Origin: an uncultured Treponema sp.
GTDB taxonomy: Bacteria; Spirochaetota; Spirochaetia; Treponematales; Treponemataceae
Length of the DNA: 21,686 nt
Assembly (NCBI GenBank): GCA_945833725.1
Contig: CAMAFU010000004.1
Span: 1 to 21,686 of the forward strand
Direction: 5' to 3'
The stretch's first letter is position 1, and each line of letters opens with the position of its first letter. Below are positions 1-7,505 of the stretch, piece after piece. The notes beneath the pieces were generated by a model, which saw nothing but the letters and a program-made list of their open reading frames with translations, did no database searches and was not told the DNA's origin. A program made the translations under genes and the position numbers.

Positions 1-54
1 AACCGGCAGGTCAAAATTTTACACAAGTTACCAGTTACAACAGGACAAAAAAAT

Positions 55-1488
55 TCAGCGGTGGTTTACATTAAAAAAGAGGTATCCTTCGCTAAAAGGC
101 GGTATCATTGCAAGAACTTTTCCTTCTGCACTTATTACGCATGTTTGCCCGCTGCATGTACTCCTTACCGCAGGAATTTTATTTTCTGCCGCACGGAAAA
201 CGGCCATGGATAAATGCTGATACTGGCAGGCTAAACTTTTTGACCAGGAATCGTTTGTAAGATTTACAATAAGGTCAGCACCGTTTTTTTTCATGCGCCG
301 GACAACAGAGGGAAAGGTATCTTCAAAACAGATTGGCGTAGAAAATTTAAGGCCTTTCTCGCTAAAAACTTTAAATTCTTTTCCGGCATCCCACAAACTT
401 GAATTTTTAAGGGCAAGTTTTTTTAACGGAGGGAAAATATTGGAAAAGGGAACACACTCAGAAAAAGGAACAAGATGGATTTTTGAATAAATTTCCGGTT
501 CAGGCGGAAATACATTTTTTTTGCCGGAAAACACAAGAACGCTGTTATAGGAAAAAAGTTTTCCATCCTCGATCTTTCCGTAATTGTTTCCAATAATAAA
601 AACACATTCTGTGCTATCGATAAACTCAAGAAGGTCCATTACAAGTTCGTGCCGCTGTTCATCGGCATTTGAAGAATAATGATAAAGAATGTCTGGAACA
701 ACGGCAGTTTCCGGCCACACCACAAAGTCTGTTTCCGGGTGAGCAGCAAGGGCATTGGCCGTAATCCGTATAAGGTCCTGAGTTTCTTTTTTGTATGCTT
801 CAATTCCAGAAGCTTTTGGATTGCTGTTATTCTGAACAAGAACAAAATTTGAACTTTTGCCACCTTTGGGAAAGGAAGTTAAAGAACCGTACGCAATAGA
901 AAAAATTAAAGCTGCAGCAAAAAAAACGGAACAATAAATTTTTTCGCAGGATAGCTTTTTTTTCTGAAAACAAACCTGAAAAACACTTTCTGAAACAAGA
1001 ACATTAAAGAAAACTATTATAAAACTTATTCCCCACACACCCCAAATAGAAGCTGTTTTTACAAGGGGAACAACTGTCCATTGAGAATATCCTGTTACAC
1101 CATAGCTTAATCCCAAAGGACCTTGTGTCCGCAAGAATTCAACAAAAAGAAAAGCTGAAGTTTTTAGAAGAATGCAGAACTTTTCAGAAAATTCACATTT
1201 TTTAAGGACAAAAAACATCGCAGAAAAAAGTATGGCATACAGAAAAAAAACTGCAAAAGCGGCAGAGGCATTGTATTTTAAAAGCCATAAGCCGAAAAGA
1301 AAAAAACTTAAAAAGCCAAAAGCGCCTCCTGCCAGAGAAGAGAGAACTTTTGATGAAAAACGCACATAAAGGAACACAGGAACATAACAAAACCAGGCTA
1401 AAAGCGGAAGTCCATGGTTTAAAAGAAAATTAGGTTGAGAAAGAAAAAACAGTAATGATGAAAGAAATACAGAAAGAAAAAAATACAC
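55..1488 (-). CDS. lnt: Apolipoprotein N-acyltransferase
   Basis: Inner-membrane enzyme that adds the third acyl chain to the N-terminal cysteine of lipoproteins, the last step after Lgt and Lsp. The protein has 477 residues; family members are usually about 500. Hydrophobic segments fill residues 1-205, followed by a nitrilase-fold domain at about 213-470. The expected catalytic triad is visible: Glu260 in VVWPETAV, Lys336 in YSKIHLVPF and Cys387 in TPICFED. The start is a GTG at 1488; an in-frame TAA lies only two codons upstream and no ATG follows early, so GTG is the best choice. There is no clear ribosome binding site. The gene lies 196 bp downstream of trxA, separated by a structured repeat, so co-transcription is uncertain. 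An lgt gene sits at the far right of the window. Function is confident from the triad and domain order. Confidence 0.93.
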   Translation of the reverse strand: MYFFLSVFLSSLLFFLSQPNFLLNHGLPLLAWFCYVPVFLYVRFSSKVLSSLAGGAFGFLSFFLFGLWLLKYNASAAFAVFFLYAILFSAMFFVLKKCEFSEKFCILLKTSAFLFVEFLRTQGPLGLSYGVTGYSQWTVVPLVKTASIWGVWGISFIIVFFNVLVSESVFQVCFQKKKLSCEKIYCSVFFAAALIFSIAYGSLTSFPKGGKSSNFVLVQNNSNPKASGIEAYKKETQDLIRITANALAAHPETDFVVWPETAVVPDILYHYSSNADEQRHELVMDLLEFIDSTECVFIIGNNYGKIEDGKLFSYNSVLVFSGKKNVFPPEPEIYSKIHLVPFSECVPFSNIFPPLKKLALKNSSLWDAGKEFKVFSEKGLKFSTPICFEDTFPSVVRRMKKNGADLIVNLTNDSWSKSLACQYQHLSMAVFRAAENKIPAVRSTCSGQTCVISAEGKVLAMIPPFSEGYLFFNVNHR

Positions 1489-1540
1489 TGACTTTTACAA
1501 AAAAAAATAACGGAAAACAGGAAGTTAAAATGCGTGAAGG

Positions 1541-1661
1541 ATTGGAGCACCGCCGAAGGCGTCCCGGAAGAAAAGGAAACTGCAAGTTTTCTGTTCTTTC
1601 GGGATGGAGCGCAGGTGCGCAAAAGTGCGGAAAGCCTGACGGCAAGGCCGGCACGCCCATA
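1541..1661 (+). repeat. Intergenic structured repeat, copy 1 of 5
   Basis: GC-rich block in an AT-rich gap between trxA and lnt. The left part reads TTGGAGCACCGCCGAAGGCG and the right part GGGATGGAGCG, a small hairpin (GCGCA-GG-TGCGC), then GTGCGGAAAGCC. Between them is a variable insert with TCCCG/CGGGA ends. The same two-part core recurs at 2279-2398, 6046-6130, 10172-10277 and 14229-14290. This copy has an extra hairpin inside its right core. Short reading frames across it look accidental. Confidence 0.6.
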
Positions 1662-1684
1662 CCTGTTAGTTTTTTAACCAGCAA

Positions 1685-1996
1685 CTAGAAGCTTAAAAGT
1701 TCTGTAAGTTTTTCTTTGGGAACAAAGCCTACAGACTGCTTTTTTACCTTACCGTCCTTAAAAACAAGAACTGTAGGAATGCTCATAATACCAAATTTCT
1801 GGGCAAGTTCCCCCTGCTCGTCTACATTTACTTTGCAGACTTTAACTTTTCCTTCGTATTCATGAGCAATTTCTTCTACAACTGGAGCAAGCATCATGCA
1901 CGGTCCGCACCAGCCTGCCCAAAAATCAACTAAAACAGGCAGCTCAGACTTTAAAACTTCCTGCTCAAAATTCTCCATGGTAACAGTAATTTCCAT
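1685..1996 (-). CDS. trxA: Thioredoxin
   Basis: Small cytoplasmic dithiol oxidoreductase that reduces protein disulfides. The 103-residue length is typical. The active site WCGPC is at residues 29-33 and the conserved cis-proline at Pro74 (SIPT), with the FxDG-type turn at VFKDG. The ATG at 1996 is preceded by a strong AGGGAGG ribosome binding site, which decides the start over an upstream in-frame codon. The gene lies 36 bp downstream of a gene for a ferredoxin:thioredoxin reductase-like iron-sulfur protein on the same strand. This suggests that the neighbour supplies electrons to this thioredoxin, instead of or besides an NADPH-dependent TrxB. The electron route is inferred from the pairing. 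Confidence 0.95.
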   Translation of the reverse strand: MEITVTMENFEQEVLKSELPVLVDFWAGWCGPCMMLAPVVEEIAHEYEGKVKVCKVNVDEQGELAQKFGIMSIPTVLVFKDGKVKKQSVGFVPKEKLTELLSF

Positions 1997-2032
1997 AAAA
2001 ACCTCCCTGGCACAATCGGACTGCACAAAAAA

Positions 2033-2233
2033 CTAATCTTTACTTTTGTAATAAAGCATACAATGACAGAAACCTTCAAATTCCGGATTTTTAATCTGCT
2101 CCCGGAATTCCAGGCACATACATTTATTGTCTTCGGATTTTTCAAGCCGACACGGACAATAACCGCCTTTAGCCTTTAATCCGGCCTGAATTTTTTCTAC
2201 AATTTCCTTGTCAGGATTCAATGTAATTTTCAT
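2033..2233 (-). CDS. Ferredoxin:thioredoxin reductase catalytic-chain-like [4Fe-4S] protein
   Basis: A 66-residue protein with the cysteine signature of the ferredoxin:thioredoxin reductase catalytic subunit: Cys26-Pro-Cys28, Cys38-Met-Cys40 and Cys56-His-Cys58. In characterised plant and cyanobacterial enzymes the equivalents of Cys26, Cys38, Cys40 and Cys56 bind a [4Fe-4S] cluster, and those of Cys28 and Cys58 form the redox-active disulfide that reduces thioredoxin. All six are present. The protein is shorter than the plant chain of roughly 110 residues. It sits just upstream of trxA on the same strand, which fits a ferredoxin-to-thioredoxin role. The ATG at 2233 begins MKITLNPD; an extended frame to 2293 would run through a T-rich tract and into a repeat, so I reject it. 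There is no clear ribosome binding site. Confidence 0.85.
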   Translation of the reverse strand: MKITLNPDKEIVEKIQAGLKAKGGYCPCRLEKSEDNKCMCLEFREQIKNPEFEGFCHCMLYYKSKD

Positions 2234-2278
2234 ATACAAAAGATAAAGCAAAAAAAGCAAAAAGAAAAGAAAAAAAAA

Positions 2279-2398
2279 GGGCGTACCCCTCATTTCCGCT
2301 TCGCTGCAATTCGGGTCGGCTGTTACACCCTTCGCTAACCGCTCATCCTCCTTCGTCAGCTTGCGCTTCCTTCGGTGGACTAAAGGGGTTCCATAGCC
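2279..2398 (-). repeat. Intergenic structured repeat, copy 2 of 5
   Basis: Read on the minus strand it starts near GGCTATGGAACCCC, contains CCACCGAAGG (2369-2378), a variable insert, then the core GATGAGCGGTTAGCGAAGG within 2326-2347, and ends GGGGTACGCCC. The ends can pair through CCCC/GGGG and GGC/GCC, as in copy 3. It lies between two divergent genes, upstream of both. Confidence 0.65.
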
Positions 2399-2458
2399 TT
2401 ACGCAGCACATCTGCCCCAAATCAATTTCCGCCTGATAATGACTCATTTCCTTTTTGC

Positions 2459-2467
2459 TGGTAAAAT
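2459..2467 (+). promoter_or_regulatory. Possible extended -10 promoter for the pseudouridine synthase
   Basis: TGGTAAAAT matches an extended -10 element (TG, one base, then TAAAAT) 29 bp before the ATG at 2497. There is no good -35 at the usual spacing. A predicted start near 2474 would leave a leader of about 23 nt containing the weak ribosome binding site GGGAAA. Tentative. Confidence 0.3.
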
Positions 2468-2496
2468 CTCTTTATCATTTTTACGGGAAAACTTAC

Positions 2497-3153
2497 ATGC
2501 GAAAAAGAAAAATTCCAGAAAAGCCTGTTTACTTTATGATGAACAAAAAAAGAGGTTCTGTTTGTTCTGCAGTAAGCAGCCGGCGCAAAACAATTTTTGA
2601 AGATTTTGTGGAAAATACAGGTTTTTCTTTGGAGGAATTTTCTGGTGGAGGAGTAAAACTTCATTCTGCCGGCAGACTGGATGCTGAATCGGAAGGTCTT
2701 ATTTTACTTACAAACGACGGACTTTTTTCGAATTATCTTACCCGGCCGGAAAACCACATTCAAAAAAAATATATTGCTGTACTGGAAAAAGATATTTCTC
2801 CTCTGGCAAAAAAAGAATTTTCAAAAAGGGCAGAAAACGGCGTATTTCTTCCTCCAGAAAAAAAATTCGGCGAACAGTTCTGCAGCTGTATAATTCTTGA
2901 CTGGGATTTTTCTTCTGAGTTGATTAAAAAATATTCCGTGCCTGTTAAAAAAAATAACTCTTCCTGCCTTATTACTCTGGAAGAAGGAAAGTTTCACGAA
3001 ATAAGAAGGCTTTTTGCACTTTTTGAAAACAGCGTAATTTTTTTAAAGCGAATATCTGCCGCAAATGTTTTTTTAGACGAAAAACTTCTTCCAGGGCACT
3101 GCAGAACTCTTTTAAAAGAAGAACTGGACATTATAAATCAGCATTTTTTTTGA
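2497..3153 (+). CDS. RsuA/RluE-family pseudouridine synthase
   Basis: Converts a uridine in rRNA (target not determinable here) to pseudouridine. The family signature with the catalytic aspartate is GRLDAESEGLILLTNDG, with Asp62 as nucleophile. The 218-residue length and the absence of an N-terminal S4 RNA-binding domain resemble E. coli RluE more than RsuA or RluB. A C-terminal motif, EGKFHEIRRLFALF, matches the family's conserved HQIRRM-type segment. The ATG at 2497 follows GGGAAA at a plausible distance; an in-frame TTG at 2455 is less likely. The 3' end overlaps prmC tail to tail by 16 bp, leaving no room for a terminator. Confidence 0.88.
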   Translation: MRKRKIPEKPVYFMMNKKRGSVCSAVSSRRKTIFEDFVENTGFSLEEFSGGGVKLHSAGRLDAESEGLILLTNDGLFSNYLTRPENHIQKKYIAVLEKDISPLAKKEFSKRAENGVFLPPEKKFGEQFCSCIILDWDFSSELIKKYSVPVKKNNSSCLITLEEGKFHEIRRLFALFENSVIFLKRISAANVFLDEKLLPGHCRTLLKEELDIINQHFF

Positions 3154-4064
3154 CCGGAAACTATTCGTTTCATGCCGTTTAAATCCAGTGTAATTTCCAC
3201 ATCTGTAAAACCTGAGTTTTTAAAAATTTCTGCTGTTTCGCAGGCATTATATTCCCCTGTTTCCATTACAAGAAGCCCGCCTTCAAAAAGATGTTCAAAA
3301 GAAAGGGGAACAAGCCTTTTTATTATGGCAAGACCGTCTTCCAGTCCTGTAACTTTTCCATCCTTATCAACATCGCCGTCCAGTGCAGAAAGAGGTTCGC
3401 TCCGGCCGTCCTGTAAAAGTTCAACAGACTGACTGTGGGGCACATAAGGCGGATTTGTAAGGATAACAGAAAATTTGCTGCTGATTTTTTCAAAAAGATT
3501 TGTGTTTACGAAAGAAAAACTGCCGGCATTTCCAAAAATTTTCCGTACATTTTTTTCTGAAACTTTAAGGGCAGATTCCGAAATGTCTGCAAAAACAGTC
3601 CGGGGCAAATTTTCCGCAAAAACTTTGTATTTTTTTGCCAGCGAATGAACAAAACTTATGCCTACACAGCCGCTTCCAGAACACATGTCGCACACAGAAA
3701 AATTTTCCGCAGAAAAAAGGCTTTGTTTTAAAAAATATTTTTCGTCAAAAAGATTAAGTGCTTTTTCGATTAAAATTTCTGTGTCGGGTTTGGGAATAAG
3801 TACAGAGGGATTTACATAAAATTCCAGCCCGTAAAACTCTTTTTTTTCTGTAATGTAGGCAACAGGAAAACCAGTTTTTCTTTGAGCTACATTTTCCAGA
3901 AACTTCTTTTCCTGAACAGGCGAAAGTATGGAATCCCATGCAAGAAGAAGCCGGGTTCTATCCATATTCATTATGTTCTGCAAAAGGCAGTCAACATCAA
4001 GAGCAGGCGTTGGAGAAAGGCAAAGTTCCCTGCAACCGAAAAGCTTTGCCTCCCGTACAGTCAT
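3138..4064 (-). CDS. prmC: Release-factor glutamine methyltransferase
   Basis: Methylates the glutamine of the GGQ motif in class-I peptide release factors, using S-adenosylmethionine. It has 308 residues. An N-terminal helical substrate-binding domain precedes a Rossmann methyltransferase domain with the SAM loop DMCSGSGCVG (126-135) and the catalytic NPPY (204-207). The segment LIPKPDTE (89-96) corresponds to the family's IPRPETE. The ATG at 4064 lies 2 bp after the prfA stop, so translation is almost certainly coupled to its substrate's gene. The segment SALDGDVDKDGKVTGLEDGL extends the usual short loop after NPPY and looks calcium-loop-like, though this may be chance. Confidence 0.95.
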   Translation of the reverse strand: MTVREAKLFGCRELCLSPTPALDVDCLLQNIMNMDRTRLLLAWDSILSPVQEKKFLENVAQRKTGFPVAYITEKKEFYGLEFYVNPSVLIPKPDTEILIEKALNLFDEKYFLKQSLFSAENFSVCDMCSGSGCVGISFVHSLAKKYKVFAENLPRTVFADISESALKVSEKNVRKIFGNAGSFSFVNTNLFEKISSKFSVILTNPPYVPHSQSVELLQDGRSEPLSALDGDVDKDGKVTGLEDGLAIIKRLVPLSFEHLFEGGLLVMETGEYNACETAEIFKNSGFTDVEITLDLNGMKRIVSGQKKC

Positions 4065-4066
4065 AA

Positions 4067-5143
4067 CTAGCTGTCCAAAGCCTTGAATTCTTCTTCTTTT
4101 GCGTAAACATTCAAGGCATCCAGCATTTCGTCCATATTGCCCATCATAAAGCCGGGCAGATTATGAACGCTTAAATTGATTCTGTGGTCTGTAACTCTGT
4201 CTTGAGGATAGTTGTATGTCCGTATTTTTTCTGACCTGTCGCCGTTGCCAACCATGCTTTTTCTGGCACTGGAACGCTCTGCATCAAGTTTGCTTTGTTC
4301 AAGGTCAAAAAGACGGGTTCTTAAAACTTCCCAAGCTTTTTCTTTATTTTTAATCTGAGATTTCTGATCCTGCTGAATTACAACTATTCCTGTTGGTATG
4401 TGAGTAAGGCGAACAGCTGAGTCTGTAGTATTTACACACTGACCGCCAGGTCCTCCGGCCCTCATAACATCTACGCGAACATCGCCGGGATTTATTTTAA
4501 CATCAGCTTCTTCTGCTTCCGGCAAAACTGCAACTGTTACTGTAGAAGTCTGGAGCCTGCCCTGAGATTCTGTCTGGGGAACGCGCTGTACACGGTGAAC
4601 TCCCGACTCCCACCTTAATGTTCCGTAAACAAATTTACCTGTAATCTGCGTAACTATTTTATTAAAGCCGCCTACTTCTGTTTCCTGCGCTTCTACATTT
4701 TCGTATTTCCAGCCTTTTCTGTCGCAAAGATGGCAGTACATTTCCCACATGTCGCGAACAAAAAGGGATGCTTCGTCGCCGCCGGCTGCAGAACGGATTT
4801 CGAGAATAATATTTTTTTCGTCCAGAGGATCCGGGGGAATAAGTTTTAATTTTATGTCTTCTTCAAGAACAGGAACTTTTGATTCTAATTCCTTTAACTC
4901 TTCCCGGGCCATTTCTTTCATGTCGGCATCGTCTTCTGATGTAATCATTACTTTTGCATCTTCAATTCCCTGAAGGCATTTTTTATATTCTCTTCCAACT
5001 TCAAGAACAGAAGAAAGATGACCGTGTTCCCGCATTACATCTTTAAATTTTTTCTGATCTTTTACCAGATCCGGATCCTGAACCATTTGATTTACTTCCA
5101 GAAACCGCTGTTCCAATTCATCTATTTTTCTTAATAAGTCCAT
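4067..5143 (-). CDS. prfA: Peptide chain release factor 1
   Basis: Recognises UAA and UAG stop codons and triggers peptide release. It has 358 residues, typical for RF1. Helical domain 1 is at about 1-105, followed by the recognition domain with a PxT-type tripeptide (Pro189-Gln-Thr191), then GGQ at 233-235. Two positions differ from the commonest RF1 sequence: the residue after GGQ is Cys236, where His is frequent, and the GRIHTS segment reads GRLQTS, with Gln198 where a decoding His is usual. The prmC gene follows after 2 bp. The ATG at 5143 has no ribosome binding site, but a promoter -10 ends 6 nt upstream; an in-frame TTG at 5158 is less likely. Whether the Gln198 change alters stop-codon use cannot be told here; genes in this window end in TAA, TAG and TGA. 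Confidence 0.95.
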   Translation of the reverse strand: MDLLRKIDELEQRFLEVNQMVQDPDLVKDQKKFKDVMREHGHLSSVLEVGREYKKCLQGIEDAKVMITSEDDADMKEMAREELKELESKVPVLEEDIKLKLIPPDPLDEKNIILEIRSAAGGDEASLFVRDMWEMYCHLCDRKGWKYENVEAQETEVGGFNKIVTQITGKFVYGTLRWESGVHRVQRVPQTESQGRLQTSTVTVAVLPEAEEADVKINPGDVRVDVMRAGGPGGQCVNTTDSAVRLTHIPTGIVVIQQDQKSQIKNKEKAWEVLRTRLFDLEQSKLDAERSSARKSMVGNGDRSEKIRTYNYPQDRVTDHRINLSVHNLPGFMMGNMDEMLDALNVYAKEEEFKALDS

Positions 5144-5149
5144 TTTTGA

Positions 5150-5178
5150 ATGATACAAAATTATGCGATAAATTTCAA
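5150..5178 (-). promoter_or_regulatory. prfA-prmC promoter
   Basis: On the minus strand: -35 TTGAAA (5178-5173), a 17-bp spacer, -10 TATCAT (5155-5150), then TCAAAA and the ATG at 5143. Each box differs from the sigma-70 consensus at one base. The predicted transcription start falls at or next to the ATG, so the transcript is probably leaderless. Confidence 0.6.
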
Positions 5179-5288
5179 ATGCACTACCGATACATATCAG
5201 GGCTTCCAGTCGCGACTGTTCTGTGAAAAATGCACAAACTCTGACTGCCAGAAATAAACCTTTGGCCGGAAAATCTTAAAAATTACCT

Positions 5289-5316
5289 TTTACACAAATT
5301 TTACATTTATTTTATT
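5289..5316 (+). promoter_or_regulatory. Pho-box-like direct repeats upstream of the response regulator
   Basis: TTTACA at 5289-5294, again at 5300-5305, and a weaker TTTATT at 5311-5316 are spaced at exactly 11 bp, about one helical turn. Pho boxes of Bacillus have TTAACA-type hexamers with similar spacing, and OmpR/PhoB-family regulators bind such tandem repeats. The repeats run into the candidate -35 at 5315. Autoregulation by the downstream regulator is inferred. Confidence 0.5.
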
Positions 5317-5342
5317 GATTTTTTGCCCTTACCGAATATAAA
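5315..5342 (+). promoter_or_regulatory. Response regulator promoter
   Basis: TTGATT (5315-5320), a 16-bp spacer and TATAAA (5337-5342) lie immediately before eight T residues and the ATG at 5351. No ribosome binding site fits, so the message would be leaderless or nearly so. Confidence 0.45.
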
Positions 5343-5350
5343 TTTTTTTT

Positions 5351-6019
5351 ATGATTTATGTTCTTGAGGATGATGATTCAATCCGCAAACTTATAAGTTA
5401 CACACTGTCGTCTCAAAATCTTCCCTGCAAGGATTTTATGCTTCCTTCCCAATTTTTTAAGGCTCTTTCCCAAGATTTACCGGACCTTATTCTTCTTGAC
5501 ATTATGCTTCCTGAAGAAGACGGCATTTCCATCCTTAAAAAACTCCGCAGCGACAGAAAAACTTCTGGAATTCCTGTAATTATGCTTACTGCAAAAGACA
5601 GCGAATTTGACATTGTAACGGGACTTGATTCCGGGGCTGATGACTATGTTACAAAACCTTTCGGAATGATGGCGCTTCTTTCAAGAATAAAAGCTGTCTT
5701 ACGGCGGTACGAAAAAATTTCTTCAAAAGAAAGCAAAGTTCTTTCTTTAGGCAGCCTTTGTGTAGACATAAACAGACACACTGTTTTTTACGGTGAAAGG
5801 CAGATTTTTTTAACAGTCAAGGAATTTGACCTTCTTGTTCTTCTTTTGGAAAACAGGGGGAATGTACTTACAAGGGAACAGCTTTTGGATTCCATCTGGA
5901 AAATTGATGCCGACATAGAAAGCCGCACTGTTGATGTGCACATAAGGACTTTACGGCAAAAATTAAACGATGAAAATTTAATTGAAACTGTCCGCGGTGT
6001 AGGCTACAAAATAAATTAG
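5351..6019 (+). CDS. PhoB/OmpR-family response regulator
   Basis: DNA-binding two-component regulator of 222 residues. The N-terminal receiver (about 1-115) has the acidic cluster Glu6-Asp7-Asp8-Asp9, the phospho-acceptor Asp50 (LILLDIMLP), Thr80 and Lys102 (YVTKPF). A winged-helix domain covers about 128-222, with the recognition-helix segment RTVDVHIRTLRQKL and a C-terminal wing GVGYKI. It is followed, after a 136-bp gap filled by a structured repeat, by a PhoR-like histidine kinase on the same strand. The kinase partner and the upstream Pho-box-like repeats suggest phosphate control, but the signal is not proven. CreB, VicR or similar paralogues cannot be excluded. Confidence 0.92.
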   Translation: MIYVLEDDDSIRKLISYTLSSQNLPCKDFMLPSQFFKALSQDLPDLILLDIMLPEEDGISILKKLRSDRKTSGIPVIMLTAKDSEFDIVTGLDSGADDYVTKPFGMMALLSRIKAVLRRYEKISSKESKVLSLGSLCVDINRHTVFYGERQIFLTVKEFDLLVLLLENRGNVLTREQLLDSIWKIDADIESRTVDVHIRTLRQKLNDENLIETVRGVGYKIN

Positions 6020-6045
6020 TTTTTGCAGGGAATTTTTTCTGTGAG

Positions 6046-6130
6046 CGCTGGGAACCCCGAAGTCTGCCTCTGGCAGATGAGCGAATAGCGAAGGGTGGAC
6101 ATAGCGACCCCGGATTTCCGGGGCACAGCC
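6046..6130 (+). repeat. Intergenic structured repeat, copy 3 of 5
   Basis: Lies between the response regulator and its kinase. It reads GCTGGGAACCCCGAAG, a perfect hairpin TCTGCC-TCT-GGCAGA (6063-6077), the core GATGAGCGAATAGCGAAGG (from 6076), then a perfect hairpin CCCCGG-ATTT-CCGGGG (6108-6123) and CACAGCC. The ends CTG/CAG and CCCC/GGGG can pair as an outer stem. It shares GATGAGCG, two variable bases and TAGCGAAGGGTG with copy 2. No U-tract follows, so it is not a standard terminator. Confidence 0.7.
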
Positions 6131-6155
6131 TTAAAAATATTTTACGGAGGTTGTT

Positions 6156-7505
6156 ATGGCTCAAAAAACTGAATCCTTAACTTTTAAGATTTTTTCCAGT
6201 ACTTTTCTTGCCGGAGCCCTTGTATATTTTGCCTGTGCATTTCTTTTTCTGGCAAGCATTTACGGTTATTTTGAAAAACAGATTTTTCGGGAGCTGGAAA
6301 ACGAAAGTTTCCTTATTGACAATTTTGCCTCCTCCAGACAGTTTTCCCTTCTTTCGGGGTTAAAAACTTCCAACAGAATTACCGTTATTGCTGGCGACGG
6401 TCAGGTTCTTTTTGACAACACAGTTTCTCCGTCTTCTCTGGAAAATCACTCTAAAAGACAGGAATTTATTGAAGCCGTTGAAAAAGGTTCTGTTACAATT
6501 TCCCGGTATTCTTCCACAATGACAGAAAAAACCCTTTATTACGCAAGGCTTCTTTCCAGTGGCGATGTTTTAAGAATTTCGTGCAACCAGCATTCTGTGG
6601 CAACGCTTGTTTTTGGAATGAGCCAGTTTCTTCTTGTAATGCTTATTCTTGCCATAATTACTTCTGGAATTACAGCCGGTTTCCTTTCAAAAAAAATTGT
6701 AAATCCGTTGAATAAAATTGATTTGGAAAACCCGGAAAAATCCTGCGTTTACGAAGAACTTAAACCTTTTACAAAGAGAATTGCCGAAGAAAATTTTGAA
6801 AAAGCCCAGCGGGAAGAATTAAGGCAGCAGTTCAGTGCAAATGTAAGCCACGAATTAAAAACTCCCCTTACAAGCATTTCCGGTTTTGCAGAAATCCTTA
6901 TGCACGGCGGAACAGACGAAAAAACAACGAAAGATTTTTCAAAAACAATTTACAACGAATCCCAGAGAATGATTTCCCTTGTAAACGACATAATTAAACT
7001 GAGCAAGCTGGATGAAAAATCAATTTCTTTGGAAAAAGAAGATTTAAGTTTGCGGGAAATTGCCAGAGATGCTGTTAATGTCCTTAAAATTCAGGCCGAA
7101 CAAAAAAACATTTCTCTTTCCATTACCGGCGACAAAGGATGCATAAAAGGCGTGCGTCCTGTAATTTACGAAATGATATATAACCTTATTGACAACGGAA
7201 TAAAATACAACAGAGAGAAAGGCAGCGTTAATGTAGACATAAAAAGCAATCTGGAATCGAAAAGAGTTTTTCTTTATGTTCGCGATACGGGAATCGGCAT
7301 TCCTGAAAACGAAAAGGAACGGATTTTTGAAAGATTTTACCGGGTCGATAAAAGCCGCTCAAAAGAATCTGGCGGAACGGGACTGGGGCTGAGCATTGTA
7401 AAGCACGGTGCAAAATATCACAACGCCTCCGTTATGGTTCAATCGGAAGAAGGAAAAGGCAGCTGCTTTACGGTTATTTTCAACACCGAAGAAAACTTAA
7501 ATTAA
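6156..7505 (+). CDS. PhoR-like sensor histidine kinase
   Basis: Membrane sensor kinase of 449 residues, probably the partner of the upstream regulator. Transmembrane segments at about 12-37 and 151-176 flank an extracytoplasmic domain of about 110 residues. A short HAMP-like linker (KIVNPLNKI) follows, then the dimerisation helix with phospho-acceptor His232 (FSANVSHELKTPLTS). The ATP-binding domain has N347 (YNLIDNGIKYN), DTGIGIP (377-383) and GGTGLGLSIV (406-415). No PAS domain is evident between linker and His box. ACGGAGG gives a good ribosome binding site before the ATG at 6156. Its stop overlaps lrgB tail to tail by 9 bp. Phosphate specificity is a guess from architecture; the kinase call itself is firm. 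Confidence 0.93.
   Translation: MAQKTESLTFKIFSSTFLAGALVYFACAFLFLASIYGYFEKQIFRELENESFLIDNFASSRQFSLLSGLKTSNRITVIAGDGQVLFDNTVSPSSLENHSKRQEFIEAVEKGSVTISRYSSTMTEKTLYYARLLSSGDVLRISCNQHSVATLVFGMSQFLLVMLILAIITSGITAGFLSKKIVNPLNKIDLENPEKSCVYEELKPFTKRIAEENFEKAQREELRQQFSANVSHELKTPLTSISGFAEILMHGGTDEKTTKDFSKTIYNESQRMISLVNDIIKLSKLDEKSISLEKEDLSLREIARDAVNVLKIQAEQKNISLSITGDKGCIKGVRPVIYEMIYNLIDNGIKYNREKGSVNVDIKSNLESKRVFLYVRDTGIGIPENEKERIFERFYRVDKSRSKESGGTGLGLSIVKHGAKYHNASVMVQSEEGKGSCFTVIFNTEENLN

Noticed and set aside
1430..1684. Short frames across the gap between trxA and lnt
   Set aside because: They run through repeat copy 1 and the start of lnt on either strand, with no ribosome binding site or recognisable protein.
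2234..2293. N-terminal extension of the FTR-like protein (MRGTPFFF...)
   Set aside because: It is encoded by the end of repeat copy 2 and a T-rich tract; the conserved domain starts at MKITLNPD.
3138..3153. Tail-to-tail overlap of the pseudouridine synthase and prmC as a sign of frameshift
   Set aside because: Both proteins reach natural C termini with intact family motifs; short convergent overlaps are common in compact genomes.
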